A stretch of DNA of 64,000 bases. Source: Stentor roeselii (Eukaryota > Ciliophora > Heterotrichea > Heterotrichida > Stentoridae). The notes beneath the pieces were generated by a model, which ran no database searches, was not told the origin of the DNA, and worked only from the letters and a program-made list of their open reading frames with translations. Below are positions 50,501 through 60,888 of this stretch, piece after piece. Where the stretch lies: assembly GCA_006503475.1 (NCBI GenBank), contig RSEH01000081.1:102592-166591 (forward strand), written 5' to 3'. A program made the translations under genes and the position numbers. Numbering within the stretch: the stretch's first letter is position 1; the number at the start of each line of letters is the position of its first letter.

Positions 50501-53500
50501 TATTGCCCCAGTGGAATCACTGAACCTATTCCTTGTCCCATGGGAACTTTCAGTCTAAATGAAACTCTTGGAAGTTTAAATGATTGTGAAAAATGCCCTG
50601 TAAATACTTATAGTGATAAAGTTGCTTCTATTAATTGTACTGATTGTAGCAGCTCTTCGAGTAGTGTGGAAGGAAGCACTAATTGTAAATGTAAAGGAAA
50701 TAAAAGACTTTATTTGAAAGAGTTTAAGAGATGTGTTTGTCAGGTTGGGTTTGAGTATATTGACTCTAGTGGAAATGATCAGAGTGATAAAGATGGGACT
50801 GATGATTGCTTAGAAATTGTTTATGATAGGTGTGAAGAAGGACAAGTCAGGGATGAACTCGGAGACTGTAGAAGCAAAAATGACTGTGATGATTTTTGTA
50901 ATGGGAAAGGTGCTAGAGATGTTTCTACAGGAACTTGTCAATGTGAAGATGTTACTGACCTTTCTTCTATTTGCGGTGTTGAATGCAGAGACCAATCCAC
51001 GAAATATTCATTAGGACCTGATGGAAGTATTATTGAAACAAAGTCTGACGGAACTTCTACTTCGAAGAAGATTTCAGAAATACCAAATTTTGCAGGGTCA
51101 ATCGATTGTGGTTCCTCATCTTGTCAAATCGTTTCAATGAACTTCGACAATAAATTCAACGGTGAGTATGGCTATTCGAATGTCCTTAAATTTGATGAAA
51201 AATCAAGAAAACTCAAAGATACTAATGAAACAAATTCAGTTGAAAACCCAGTTGTATGTATTAGTGAAGGAGATACAATGGTTTTTTCAGTTACATCTGA
51301 TAATTTCCCTGTCTACCTAAAGGACTCATTATTAAACAGCAACAAAAAATTCGACTATTCAAAATTCACTCAGCTAAAAAATGATATTGAAGACGGAGAA
51401 GTTAGTTACAGTTCTTTCGGATTCACTTTCAAAGAAGCAGGAATTTACATCTTCGCCGACAACAAAGACCGAGACCAACAAATAATAGTCGGAGTGATGC
51501 GTTCAGATCAACAATGTCCATTCGGTTCCGCTTTCATCCAGCCAAGGATGACATCATCTCTTCACCTTCTCGGTGTGAAGCTCGACGACAACATCGTTCT
51601 AACAGTAGACTGGATTGTTGTATACGGAATAATGGGTTTCTTAGTCTTCACCATCCTTGTCTTCACGGGTTTCTTTTACTATTACTCTAAACTAGTCTGG
51701 TCTCAGCCAGGTTTAAAGCACGTCGAATATCGAGACGAAAATCAAATTCTTGATATTAAAGACGACGTCGGTCCTCGAAACACAAAAAAAGTCATCATTG
51801 AAGGAAAAGAAGCGGAAAGTTCAGGATCTGAAGCAGAAGAAATCCAAGACATGCTTAATGAAAAAGTTCCTGAATCGGCGGACTATGAACTTCCTTCTGA
51901 AAAAGAAGAGAAAAATTTAATTGATGCTGCTTTGATGCAGGCTATTAAAGATAAAATCAGGGATAACAATGGAATGTTTAGAAGATTTATGGAAGATAAT
52001 GATGCGGAAACTGCGGATCGTCTTAATCGTTTGGAAGAAGAGGCTGAGGATTTGAAGAATTTGATGGAATCCCTGCTTAATCCGATTAGGCCCATGTATC
52101 ATAAACCGGCTACTGCGGCTAGTGGGGTTAGTGTTGATTATCATCATGACCTGCGAACCGGAGCATCTTCAGAAGTCGACTACCAAGAAGCCCTAAACGA
52201 CATAGCAGTAAACGAAGACCTTCTCGAGCAAGACAAGCAAAAACTAATGAACGAGTTAAACTCAGAGCTAAGCAAACTCGACCACAACCTAAAACTCGAA
52301 AAATCAAAGCACGATTCAGATCTAAGCAAAAAGCTCGCAGACCGTGCTCAAAAACGACGAGAACTCGAGCGTAAAAAGCAAGAGTTAGAATCTGACGAGA
52401 AATTAACTCAAAAGCGTCACCAAAACGAGAAAAAACAAATAAACATCGAATTAGAAAACGCAGAAGTCCAACTCGACAACGAAATCAACGAAGACAAATT
52501 CGACATGGCCCGGCAGCTTCACGGTCAAAAAGCGATCGAGCTTCAAAACAAGCTACGAGAAGGCGTCGCTATAAACCCTGAAAAACAACAGGAGCTCTTC
52601 AGACAATACGAACTAGAAATCCAATCACTTGAAAAGAACCTCACAATGAATCAGATCCGCCAACAACAGGACCTCGCCAGAAGAATCGAAGAAAAGAAAA
52701 GAAACCGAAAAGCAAAAATCGCTGAAGACAAAGCAAAGACTACTGCTGACCTTGAAGCGAAACATAAAGTTGAAGTCTTTAATTTAAATCAGAGAAGACT
52801 TGAAATCGAAGCACAAGAAGTCGTCGCTAGTGTCATGCCTGTACTGGTTGAGAAAAATGATGACTTGGCTTTACGTGAATTGGAAGAAAAACAGAAAAAA
52901 GAAATCGTTGAAGCGGAAAAAGCTTTGAAGGAACAGGAAGAACAGGAAGTTGCGAAAATGATGAGAAATTCTTCGATTACGGAAAGTAAAATTACACAAC
53001 AAAAGGCACAACTTGAAAAACAGAAAAAAGAACTTGTGGCTAGTCTTGACTCGGCAACTGAAGAGGAAAGAGAAGAGCTGATGAATGATTTGAGGAAAAC
53101 TGAACAAAGACTCAAGGAAATTAATGATGAACAAAGTTTGGAACAGAAGAAAAATTTGGATACCAGACTTGATATGAGGAGGAAAAAAAGAGAGGAAAAA
53201 ATCAGGGAAATTAAAGAGAAACAGGAAAAAGAAAGGGAAAAAGCCGAAAAGGATGCAAGGGAAAAAGTTAAAGCTGATAGGGCTGCTAGTCTTGAAGCTG
53301 CTATTAAGGAAGCTATGGGAAGACTACCCGAGGATCAGAAGGCTAAAGCGATTCAGGCTATGCTTGAGGAAAAACATGAAAATGAACAGATTGAACTTAA
53401 TAAAAAACTTAAGAAGAAAGTTAGGAATCGGCAAAAGAGGACCATTCAAGAAGTAATGAACATGAAAATAAAAGACTTAGAACTTCTCCGAAACGAATAC

Positions 53501-54502
53501 AAAGAAAAAATCAAAGCAGCAGGAAGAGACGCTGAGACCACAGCACGTATCCAAAAAGAAGAAAACGAAGCCCTTTCAAAACTAGACTACTTCTACATGA
53601 AAAAACTCGAAAAAATGCAAGAAGATGACTGGAAAGACCAGCAAAAAAAGAACCAAGACGAACTTCTCGCCCTAATCGATTCCCAATTAGCTGAAATGAG
53701 AAAGCACCTTCATAAAAAAGACCCTAACACCCTAGAACTCGAAGCACGTCTAAAAAAAGAAAGAGAAGAAATCGAAAAAGAAGGAAAAGAACGTCTAGAG
53801 TTCCTCGAAAAGCAGAAAAAAGAACTGGAAGAACAAAGAGCATTAAAACAAAGAGAAATCGAAGACATGATCAGGAAAGACAAGGAAAGAGAAGAAAAAG
53901 AAAGAATGAAAAAAGAAATACAAGACAAGAAAAGAGCGATTCTTGAAAGGCAGAGGAAAGAAAAAGAAGAACTTATGAGAAGAGGACTTATGACAAAAGA
54001 ACAGATGGATAAACTCATTGCTGACCATCAAAAAGAATTAAATGCACTTGAAATGGCGATTGCCAGGGAAAGAGATCGACAAATCGGAATCATGAGTCAG
54101 AAAATCGCTGAAAAACAAGCAAGAAAGAGAGAATATGAGTCTAGCATGCAAAGGATGAAGGAAGAACAAGATAGACTTCAGAAGGAGTTAGAAGAATTAC
54201 CTGGAATTACTAATAAACAAGCTACTACTTTACTGTTGAAGTGGAGAAGGTATCCTAAGAAGAATATCAGAGATATTGAAAAGTCGGTGAAGAATAATGA
54301 CCCTGCACAGAAACTTGTACCTATTGTTAATAAACATACTCAGAAACAAGGAAAAAAAGTTGAAAATAAAAGACTTGAAGAACTCATTTGGAGAATTGAA
54401 AAAATTGAAAATACTGTTGATCATGTCAGTGATGAACATGTCAATAATATCTTCAGAAGTATCAAGACTATTGAAGATAGGGTTAGAACCCTTAAAAAAT
54501 AG
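41537..54502 (+). CDS. Giant single-pass surface protein: Ig-like and Cys-rich repeat ectodomain, long coiled-coil tail (4316 residues, one 15-nt intron)
   Basis: Spliced protein of 4316 residues; an intron at 41900-41914 removes an in-frame TAG. A signal peptide (MVRMVQFLLLAGLIQSVYSA) leads into a Ser/Thr-rich beta region, with at least three modules of about 100 residues (nt 42720-43690; for example SSDVTLTFST … LTFTSSDYGTAQS). From about residue 720 to 3100 lies a very long array of Cys-rich units with GYYCPxGS, CPPGTY and CxxCPAGxYC signatures, the GCC2/GCC3-type (ephrin-receptor-like) pattern. A less regular region and a membrane segment (DWIVVYGIMGFLVFTILVFT, about residue 3355) follow. 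The cytosolic tail (about 940 residues) is almost all charged coiled coil. A surface structural or adhesion protein linked to the cortex is likely; ligand and partner are unknown. Confidence 0.93.
41900..41914 (+). other. 15-nt intron (giant gene)
   Basis: GTAAGAAATAATTAG, with A at position 10, phase 0, ending in an in-frame TAG. The frame continues unchanged for over 12 kb downstream. Confidence 0.95.
43710..50950 (+). repeat. Coding array of Cys-rich GCC2/GCC3-type modules
   Basis: Dozens of degenerate units of roughly 35-55 codons encode GYYCPxGS / CPAGTY / CxxCPxGYYC patterns. Nucleotide sequence varies much more than the Cys/Gly/Pro spacing, indicating old duplications kept under protein-level constraint. 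Confidence 0.88.
52150..54490 (+). repeat. Coding region of the charged coiled-coil tail
   Basis: Long heptad-rich Lys/Glu/Arg/Gln sequence (for example REEKIREIKEKQEKEREKAE). The codons are A-rich. Antisense frames read Phe/Ser-rich and are spurious. Confidence 0.8.
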
Positions 54503-55144
54503 TTAAGTAGTTAGAATGATTTGAATTTTAGTTTTTTAATTTTTAGAAGAGTTGGGTTTGTTGATTGTAAATATTTAGAAAGAAGGGTAAACTAGTTTAA
54601 TTGCCTTGAATAATTAAAGATTTCAATTTCTTAATGTTTTAGGATTTATGATATTTTTAGTGAATTTCTGGTGGAATTCATTAGTGCAATGCTGGTTTTG
54701 TAACTTCATTTTTCTATAAGGTTCTGATATCAGGTTGATTTCTATATTAAAAACAAACTGCATTTATTTAGGGTTTAAATATCGTTCATTTATTACTTAT
54801 TCTTTAGTACTGAATGCTTTCTCTTTTGTTTGAGTTGATTTTTTCTATGGTCTGTAACTTTTACAAATTAAGAATTGTACATATGAAGAACTATCTTTTT
54901 TTCACTCTTTTAAAGAGCTTTTCTTCTGTTTTTGTAAGTGAGGCTCTAAAATTTCCTTTTAAGGCCATTCATAATTTTTAAGGTTTTCTAATTTCTGTAG
55001 TTTCCATAAATATTTTTCCTATTTTTTTAGGATTATTAATTTTCCTGAATACGGGTCTCTAAAAAATTCAATCTCATTTATCATTATTGAAATTAATCAA
55101 TGGCCTTTTCAAAATAAAAACTAAAATCCTCTAATACTCACTAA
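54503..55144. other. Intergenic, convergent, no feature seen
   Basis: 642 bp of AT-rich sequence between convergent genes. Nothing was recognised. Confidence 0.5.
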
Positions 55145-58100
55145 TTAAACTCTAGAAGTTATTGTCCACAAAGGCAAGATATCCGCGAAGACCTTGAATG
55201 AAAAGCTATGAATAGCTTTCCAGCTCATTTCAAGATAATTACTGACCTGAATATCAGGGTCCACCACGTTTTCATCTTCGAATATCAGGACAGTTTCTTT
55301 CAAAGTTGAGGCAAAAGCTTCTTGGGTTGCAGGGACTAAAGGCTTTATCTGAGTCTTAAGTGCAGCGTTATGCATGATTTTATATAAAACTCCATTATAC
55401 CACTTCCAAATCTCCTCTGAACTGGAAACTACAAGACGATGGATCACTTGTTTTGAAACGTCGAAAGCGTAGAGACCTTCATTCATGCTTTCTTTTATTT
55501 GCACGTCGTTTAAAGCAGCTAGTCCTGTCCATTCACTTATTTTCTTGTCAAAGTCTTTTATAGCTTGATGGAAAAATAAGGAATAGTCAGCCATTTCGCC
55601 TACTCCGTCGAAATGATGCAAAATCATGATCGGCTTACTCGCCTTCCTTCCACCCAAAGCAGCAGAAATTCCCGCAAATCCATCAAAAGGTTCTAAAGCT
55701 TTTCCCTGTCTATAAAAAAGACTAACAATTAAGCAATCCGCTATTTTTTCAATAAATTTATGCAGAAATATCGAATTAAACTCCTGAGTATTCAAATGAT
55801 TAGAAGCAGAAGTCATAACAACCCTAGAAGACGGAAAGACCAAAAGTGTATCTTCCTTATTCTGAGCAAAGCAAAACCCAAGTTCAGCCAAATAAAGATG
55901 TGAAAGTTTTTCAGCAGGCAAATTGCTAAACACAGCGATTTTTACCAGATGGTCTTGAAAATCCTGAACAAGAGTTGAATAAACAGTTGCCGAAATATTC
56001 TGATCAATATGATACTGAGCAGGAGAAACATAAACAATATTCTTCAAAGGAAACTGTTGAAACCCTGCCCTGACCTCAGCCTTCCAAGTAGGTTCCAATT
56101 CACATTTCGCAACAAAAGCATCTTCATGCAACTCAAGTTCAGCCTTAGTTAAAAGTTCTCTTTTTCTAGTATTTTGAATAAGCATCAACATTTCAACAGT
56201 ATTTTCAAAGGCAGACTTACAAGTTTCTTTCAAGTCCCAAGAACTGTCAGGGTCGAACAAGTTGTCATTCATCTGGTCTTTGATATTTTCTAAGACTTCA
56301 GAGTTTTTTGATCTGTTGTCTGTGATCTCTTCATGAAAAATCGCCCTGTCGCTCGGTAAGACTGCTGTGACCAGTTCAGTGATTCTTGAAAGTGACTGGG
56401 TGTAACTTATTGAATCACTTGTTTTATGTAAAATGTGAATCGGCTTTTCGGAGTCTTTTAAAGCTGAAAGGAATTTTAATATCAAGTCACTGTGATGCAA
56501 ATCTGGCATTTTGCAGAAGTCGATTATGAGGATTAAGAAGTCTGATAAGAAACTTCCAAGAACCCATGATGAAAGTTGACTAAAGAGCTCGTCTTGAATA
56601 CCTGAAGGAGAAATTTTACTTGAAACTTCTAAGATTTGACTGTTGAAATGACTTGGAAGGAATAAGTCGGAAATGGTCTGCTCGGGAAGGGAAAGGAAAA
56701 TAAAAGAAAGTGGACGGGTTGAAAGAGAAGGTAAAGATGGAGTGAACTGAAAAATAGACTCGATTATCAGATTTTTTCTTGAAATTGATGAAACTTTTAA
56801 AAGGTTTGGATTTTTTAGTTCTTTTTCGATTAGACTTGTAGGGACTGTTGAGAAGTTTTTGTATTTCGTTGAAATTTGAAAGCCGTAGTCTTCGACTTGT
56901 GATGAAGATGAAATTTTTCCTTGAGTTTCAGTCTTTAAAATCAGTTTTAAGCATTTTTTCAGATGTTCTTTGCAATACTCAGCAAAGTCGAACTCATCAC
57001 GAATGAAGTTATTAAAAAACTCAAAACTGAGGATTTTTTCTTCAATAAAGTTAAAACTAGCAGATTTTCCAGCTTCTAAATGAAAAACTTTAAAACTATT
57101 ATCAAAAAATGCGATTTTTGCATGGGTTAATTCGCTTTTCATTCCAAATTCTTCTGAAAATCTTTGACTTAAATTCTGTGCCGAGTTTTCTAGACTGGTT
57201 GTTAAGTGCAAGAAGAAAATAGGTGAGAAGTCTTTTAGAACTTTCCATTTCAGCTTCAGTGAAGTGATGAAACTTTCTGAAAGTTTCGATGAGTCAATCA
57301 AGTAAATTGAAGAATGACTGAGCAAGTTCGTGAAAACTCCGAAAAATAATGACTGGAAATCGCTATCATCAATGAAACTGTTAACTTCAACAGGTTTGAA
57401 CTCATTAGTTCTAATTTTCACGACTCTTTCACTGTTCTGAAATCTTTCTTTTAGTAAATCATAATTCATCTGGGTTAAGTCACTTTGGGTCCAGTCAAGA
57501 AGACTAATGCAATAAGGAGGGTATTGAAAAGGTTTCAAGACATTCAGTTCAGTTTCCAAGTGAGTCTTGAATAAATAATTCACGTTTCCAGTTTTACTTG
57601 TAACTCTTTCAAACAAAAGTTCACTTATCAAAAGTTCCTTCTGGTAGTAGTCCTCATGAATTACCTCAACTGACTCTGACCTCGGCCTGCTTTCTTGAAA
57701 AGTCCTGGCCAAGGATTGAGTCGTGTTTACTTCTTGTTCATCTTGCATCACCCAGACCTGAACTTCAACATCTTTAAAAGTTTTGGTTTCAGTTTGAGTT
57801 TCAGAAAATTTCAGAAAATTTTCAGTTTGGATTAAAGCTGGACGTTTTTTTATCACTTTTCCTGAAATTGATATAAATCCTTGAGAAGAAAGGGTAAAAT
57901 ATGATTTTTTTTCAGGAGTTTCAACTAGACATGAAAAATCTTGAAATTTTAGAGATATTGAAGTGAAGTCGTCTTTTTGTTCAATGTGGTTGGATGTTGA
58001 AGCCTCGGAATATTGTTTGGGTTCGGTTTGGGTGTCTTCGGCTTTCTGGTCGATTTTTGGGTTTTCTAGAGTTTCGGTCATGGTTGATGAGACTTTGACT

Positions 58101-58435
58101 TCGGCTTGAGGGACTTTTAGAGAATCTGCAGGAAATGACTTTAAATCTGATTCAGAGTTTAAGTTGGTGTTGATTGAAAAGTCACTGGTTTCAACGTCAG
58201 TTTTCTTACTATCCACTTTTTTTCCCTCATTTCTTTCAAGAATCCTCTCTTCTTCACAAGGCGGCTCTTTTCTAATGAAAAGATGAGCATTCGAAGCCGC
58301 TTTCAAATAATAACTTTCAAGGAAAAAGTACATCGAAAGAGAGACAAGAAAACTAGTTGTCAAGTCCTGGTTGAAGACTAAAAAAGTGATAACAGTGATC
58401 ACTCCACAAATCCCCGCGCGTAGTTTTTTTTCCAT
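55145..58435 (-). CDS. Hypothetical large membrane-anchored protein, 1096 residues
   Basis: From the ATG at 58433-58435 (an upstream TTG is not a credible start). Residues 8-45 contain two hydrophobic stretches (GVITVITFLVF, TSFLVSLSMYFFL), a possible hairpin or single anchor. An acidic disordered region (60-200) precedes a large folded part. Motifs such as YCISLLDWTQSDLTQMNY, FLILIIDFCKMPDL, CLIVSLFYRQGKALEPFDG, FAGISAALGGRKASKPIMIL and HHFDGVGEM hint at P-loop-like alpha/beta folds, but no true GxxxxGKS/T Walker A is visible. Family not recognised. It is followed on the same strand by an importin-alpha-like gene only 12 bp upstream. Confidence 0.83.
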   Translation of the reverse strand: MEKKLRAGICGVITVITFLVFNQDLTTSFLVSLSMYFFLESYYLKAASNAHLFIRKEPPCEEERILERNEGKKVDSKKTDVETSDFSINTNLNSESDLKSFPADSLKVPQAEVKVSSTMTETLENPKIDQKAEDTQTEPKQYSEASTSNHIEQKDDFTSISLKFQDFSCLVETPEKKSYFTLSSQGFISISGKVIKKRPALIQTENFLKFSETQTETKTFKDVEVQVWVMQDEQEVNTTQSLARTFQESRPRSESVEVIHEDYYQKELLISELLFERVTSKTGNVNYLFKTHLETELNVLKPFQYPPYCISLLDWTQSDLTQMNYDLLKERFQNSERVVKIRTNEFKPVEVNSFIDDSDFQSLFFGVFTNLLSHSSIYLIDSSKLSESFITSLKLKWKVLKDFSPIFFLHLTTSLENSAQNLSQRFSEEFGMKSELTHAKIAFFDNSFKVFHLEAGKSASFNFIEEKILSFEFFNNFIRDEFDFAEYCKEHLKKCLKLILKTETQGKISSSSQVEDYGFQISTKYKNFSTVPTSLIEKELKNPNLLKVSSISRKNLIIESIFQFTPSLPSLSTRPLSFIFLSLPEQTISDLFLPSHFNSQILEVSSKISPSGIQDELFSQLSSWVLGSFLSDFLILIIDFCKMPDLHHSDLILKFLSALKDSEKPIHILHKTSDSISYTQSLSRITELVTAVLPSDRAIFHEEITDNRSKNSEVLENIKDQMNDNLFDPDSSWDLKETCKSAFENTVEMLMLIQNTRKRELLTKAELELHEDAFVAKCELEPTWKAEVRAGFQQFPLKNIVYVSPAQYHIDQNISATVYSTLVQDFQDHLVKIAVFSNLPAEKLSHLYLAELGFCFAQNKEDTLLVFPSSRVVMTSASNHLNTQEFNSIFLHKFIEKIADCLIVSLFYRQGKALEPFDGFAGISAALGGRKASKPIMILHHFDGVGEMADYSLFFHQAIKDFDKKISEWTGLAALNDVQIKESMNEGLYAFDVSKQVIHRLVVSSSEEIWKWYNGVLYKIMHNAALKTQIKPLVPATQEAFASTLKETVLIFEDENVVDPDIQVSNYLEMSWKAIHSFSFKVFADILPLWTITSRV

Positions 58436-58447
58436 TATAAGCAAATC

Positions 58448-59863
58448 TTAGCTAAAATTTATGTTAAGAACCTCAGATGCTAAGGCTTTTATTTCCGGAT
58501 TTGCGTGAAACTCCAGCTTGTTTATAAACTGAAAAAGACAATTTTCTTGAATCGGGATATATCGGCTGAGGGTTTTCAAGCAGTTTAAAGTGTTTTTCAG
58601 GTATTCCGGGTCAGGAAACTTCAGTCCTTGCATCAAAAGACTTTCAGTTTCATTCATCCGAAACGTCCTAATAATGATTTTATCACAATTTGTAATCAAA
58701 TTAAGCATCACAAAGCTACTTTCAAGTCTAACTTTTTCATTAGGATGCATCAGAAATAAACAAACTTTATCTGTGATTTTATTTCCAACAACATAAGAAA
58801 CACAATTTGGGTTATTTCTTAAAAAACAGTCAAAAGCCCAGAAGGCTAATTCAACTTCAGAGAAATTTGAAGAGTCGAATATTTTTGAAAGCTTTTCAAG
58901 AAGGTTGTATTGAATTAAAGTTTCAATTGATTTTGAGTCTTCAAATTTAACAGAAGCTAAGAATTCCAGTCCATTCATTAAAGTTTCTCCTTCAAAATAA
59001 AGTGCCTCGAAATAGTGATTGAGGTAGCCATACCTTTCTATTAGTTCTAATTGACTAGGGTCTTTAGCAAGATTCATTAAAACATTTAAACTTTTCCATT
59101 CAAAGCCTTTTTTATTCATAATCTTCAAAGTTTCTAAAGAATTCACAAAATCACTGAAAAAACACTCGTCTTTATAGCTTAAAAGCGCTTTAATCCCAAG
59201 CATCACTGTTTTTTTCCAGATATCAGAACAACTATTAAACCTTTTACAAAAACTCTGAAAATTTTCTGAGAATTTTCTATCCATCACGTAATTCCAGTAC
59301 TTTTTACAGTCCATCATAATATTACTGAGTCCCCAAATGCAGTTAGCAGCGATTTCAATTGAACTGTGACAAGAAGTGAGAATTAATGAGAGAATTATAT
59401 CATTTTTCACCAAGATTTTTACATATTCATGAGGAGCGAAAGTAATTCCACAGATAATCCCTGAAGCTTCCCTCAAATTTTCCTCCATTTCTTTTAAATT
59501 CAAAAATTGCTTCAAAACCGGGACGAGGCCTACTCCAAAAACTATTCCAATGAAATCTTCTCTGAAAGTATCCAAGTTGCAACTGAGATATTTCAAGACT
59601 TTAAATGAAAAACAGTCCTTTTCCTCCAACTTCCACTTGCAAGTCAGAACTTTTTCCAAATCCGTCAATTTTTCATCAATTCCAAAAAAATCAGGCAAAT
59701 CAGGTAAGACCATGATAGACCCGGGTACAACAATTCCTCTTTTCGCATTAAACAAAGCATTTCTTTTATTTCTTCTGATTTCAACTTTATAAGAATTTCT
59801 TTTTTCCTTTGAAAATTTCTGATTTTCACTTGCCCAGGGGGATATTTTTTCCTCGACTTGCAT
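58448..59863 (-). CDS. Divergent importin-alpha-like ARM-repeat protein
   Basis: 471 residues. A basic N-terminal stretch (YKVEIRRNKRNALFNAKRG, about 25-43) resembles the importin-beta-binding region of karyopherin alpha. ARM-type helical repeats follow: EASGIICGITFAPHEYVKIL, SSIEIAANCIWGLSNIMMDC, KKTVMLGIKALLSYKDE, FWAFDCFLRNNPNCVSYVVG and later units. The conserved W-x3-N pairs of classical NLS-binding repeats are poorly kept (WGLSNI persists). So it may be a specialised or non-NLS-binding paralogue. ATG at 59861-59863 is 28 bp from the divergent next gene. Confidence 0.72.
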   Translation of the reverse strand: MQVEEKISPWASENQKFSKEKRNSYKVEIRRNKRNALFNAKRGIVVPGSIMVLPDLPDFFGIDEKLTDLEKVLTCKWKLEEKDCFSFKVLKYLSCNLDTFREDFIGIVFGVGLVPVLKQFLNLKEMEENLREASGIICGITFAPHEYVKILVKNDIILSLILTSCHSSIEIAANCIWGLSNIMMDCKKYWNYVMDRKFSENFQSFCKRFNSCSDIWKKTVMLGIKALLSYKDECFFSDFVNSLETLKIMNKKGFEWKSLNVLMNLAKDPSQLELIERYGYLNHYFEALYFEGETLMNGLEFLASVKFEDSKSIETLIQYNLLEKLSKIFDSSNFSEVELAFWAFDCFLRNNPNCVSYVVGNKITDKVCLFLMHPNEKVRLESSFVMLNLITNCDKIIIRTFRMNETESLLMQGLKFPDPEYLKNTLNCLKTLSRYIPIQENCLFQFINKLEFHANPEIKALASEVLNINFS

Positions 59864-59891
59864 TAAGATATTATTTTACTCTGTATTAAAA

Positions 59892-60884
59892 ATGCTTCAT
59901 AGATTATTCAGTGTTTCTAACGAGTTCTCAAGAAAATGCATTCTTAGCAGTCAAAACAACTTGTCAAGTCATCCTTTTTTCAAGCTTGAAAATCTCAGCT
60001 CCGCGAAAAAACTCGAAGTTTCTACAGTTGCCTTGAATGAAAACCTTGAAAAACTCAACAAATTTCTACAACCTTTTGTTTCTGACATCGAAGAACATAT
60101 CTGCCAGTCAGTAAGTTCAATTTAGTTGAAAATCGATTTGAAGACCTTAGAAAAAATCAACAAGTACTTCGAAAGCAGTCATAAAAAAAACTTCCATGCG
60201 AAAACAATGCTTCTTATCGCGAAAGCCTGTGGAGGTATCTTGAAAGATCATGAAACTTTTGCACAAGTAATCGAAATGACTTACTTTGGTTCAGTTTTGC
60301 ATTCAAATCTAAGAGAAAATGAAGATTTGAATGAAAGTAAGATTTTTGGTGAAAAAGGAAAAATCCTTGGAGGAGATTTCATGATTTCAAATGCTGCTAT
60401 TTTATGTTGCACTGTTGACAACCTTCGCCTTATTCAGTTGTTATGTGTGATAGTTCAAAACTTCTCGAGATCTAATTTTTCAGGGACTCCTGAAAGTGAC
60501 CCACGTTCAAGTTTTTTAAGAAGGATTTACTTGAAAGATGTTTCAATGCTCGCCTACGCTTGTCAAGGAATTGCTTTGTTGTCTAATTCTGATGAAGACG
60601 CTGCTTTTGCATATGGCGCTCATTTCGCCCTGGCGCATAAGTTGGTAAACGACATAAAAGCCAGCAGGTTGAATAAGGAAAATAAAGACAATAAAGATAA
60701 AACCCAACAAAGCCCTTTATTCTTTCCAGCTTTTTTTGGTGAATCCGTTGATCAGAGCATGTTAAAATCCGAGCAACTTGCAAAGTTGCACATCGAAGCA
60801 GCCTTTAATCTTTCTTCAAAATTTCAAAATTCTTCAGACCTGGAACTATGGGCGTCAAGTCTTCAAGTAAAACTATCATACTAA
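59892..60884 (+). CDS. Hypothetical protein, possibly mitochondrial, one 15-nt intron
   Basis: 325 residues after removing the intron at 60111-60125. The start MLHRLFSVSNEFSRKCILSS is basic and hydrophobic with no acidic residue before residue 11, as in a mitochondrial presequence. The body is helical (KIDLKTLEKINKYFESSHKK, VSMLAYACQGIALLSNSDED), reminiscent of helical organellar proteins. No catalytic motif. Its TAA (60882-60884) is 4 bp before the DMAP1 ATG on the same strand. Confidence 0.82.
60111..60125 (+). other. 15-nt intron
   Basis: GTAAGTTCAATTTAG, with A at position 10, phase 0, ending in an in-frame TAG. Joins exons of the possible mitochondrial protein. Confidence 0.9.
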
Positions 60885-60888
60885 ATAA

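Noticed and set aside
58436-58444. Three-codon upstream start (TTG) of the 1096-residue protein
   Set aside because: TTG is not a credible start in this setting; an ATG follows three codons later.
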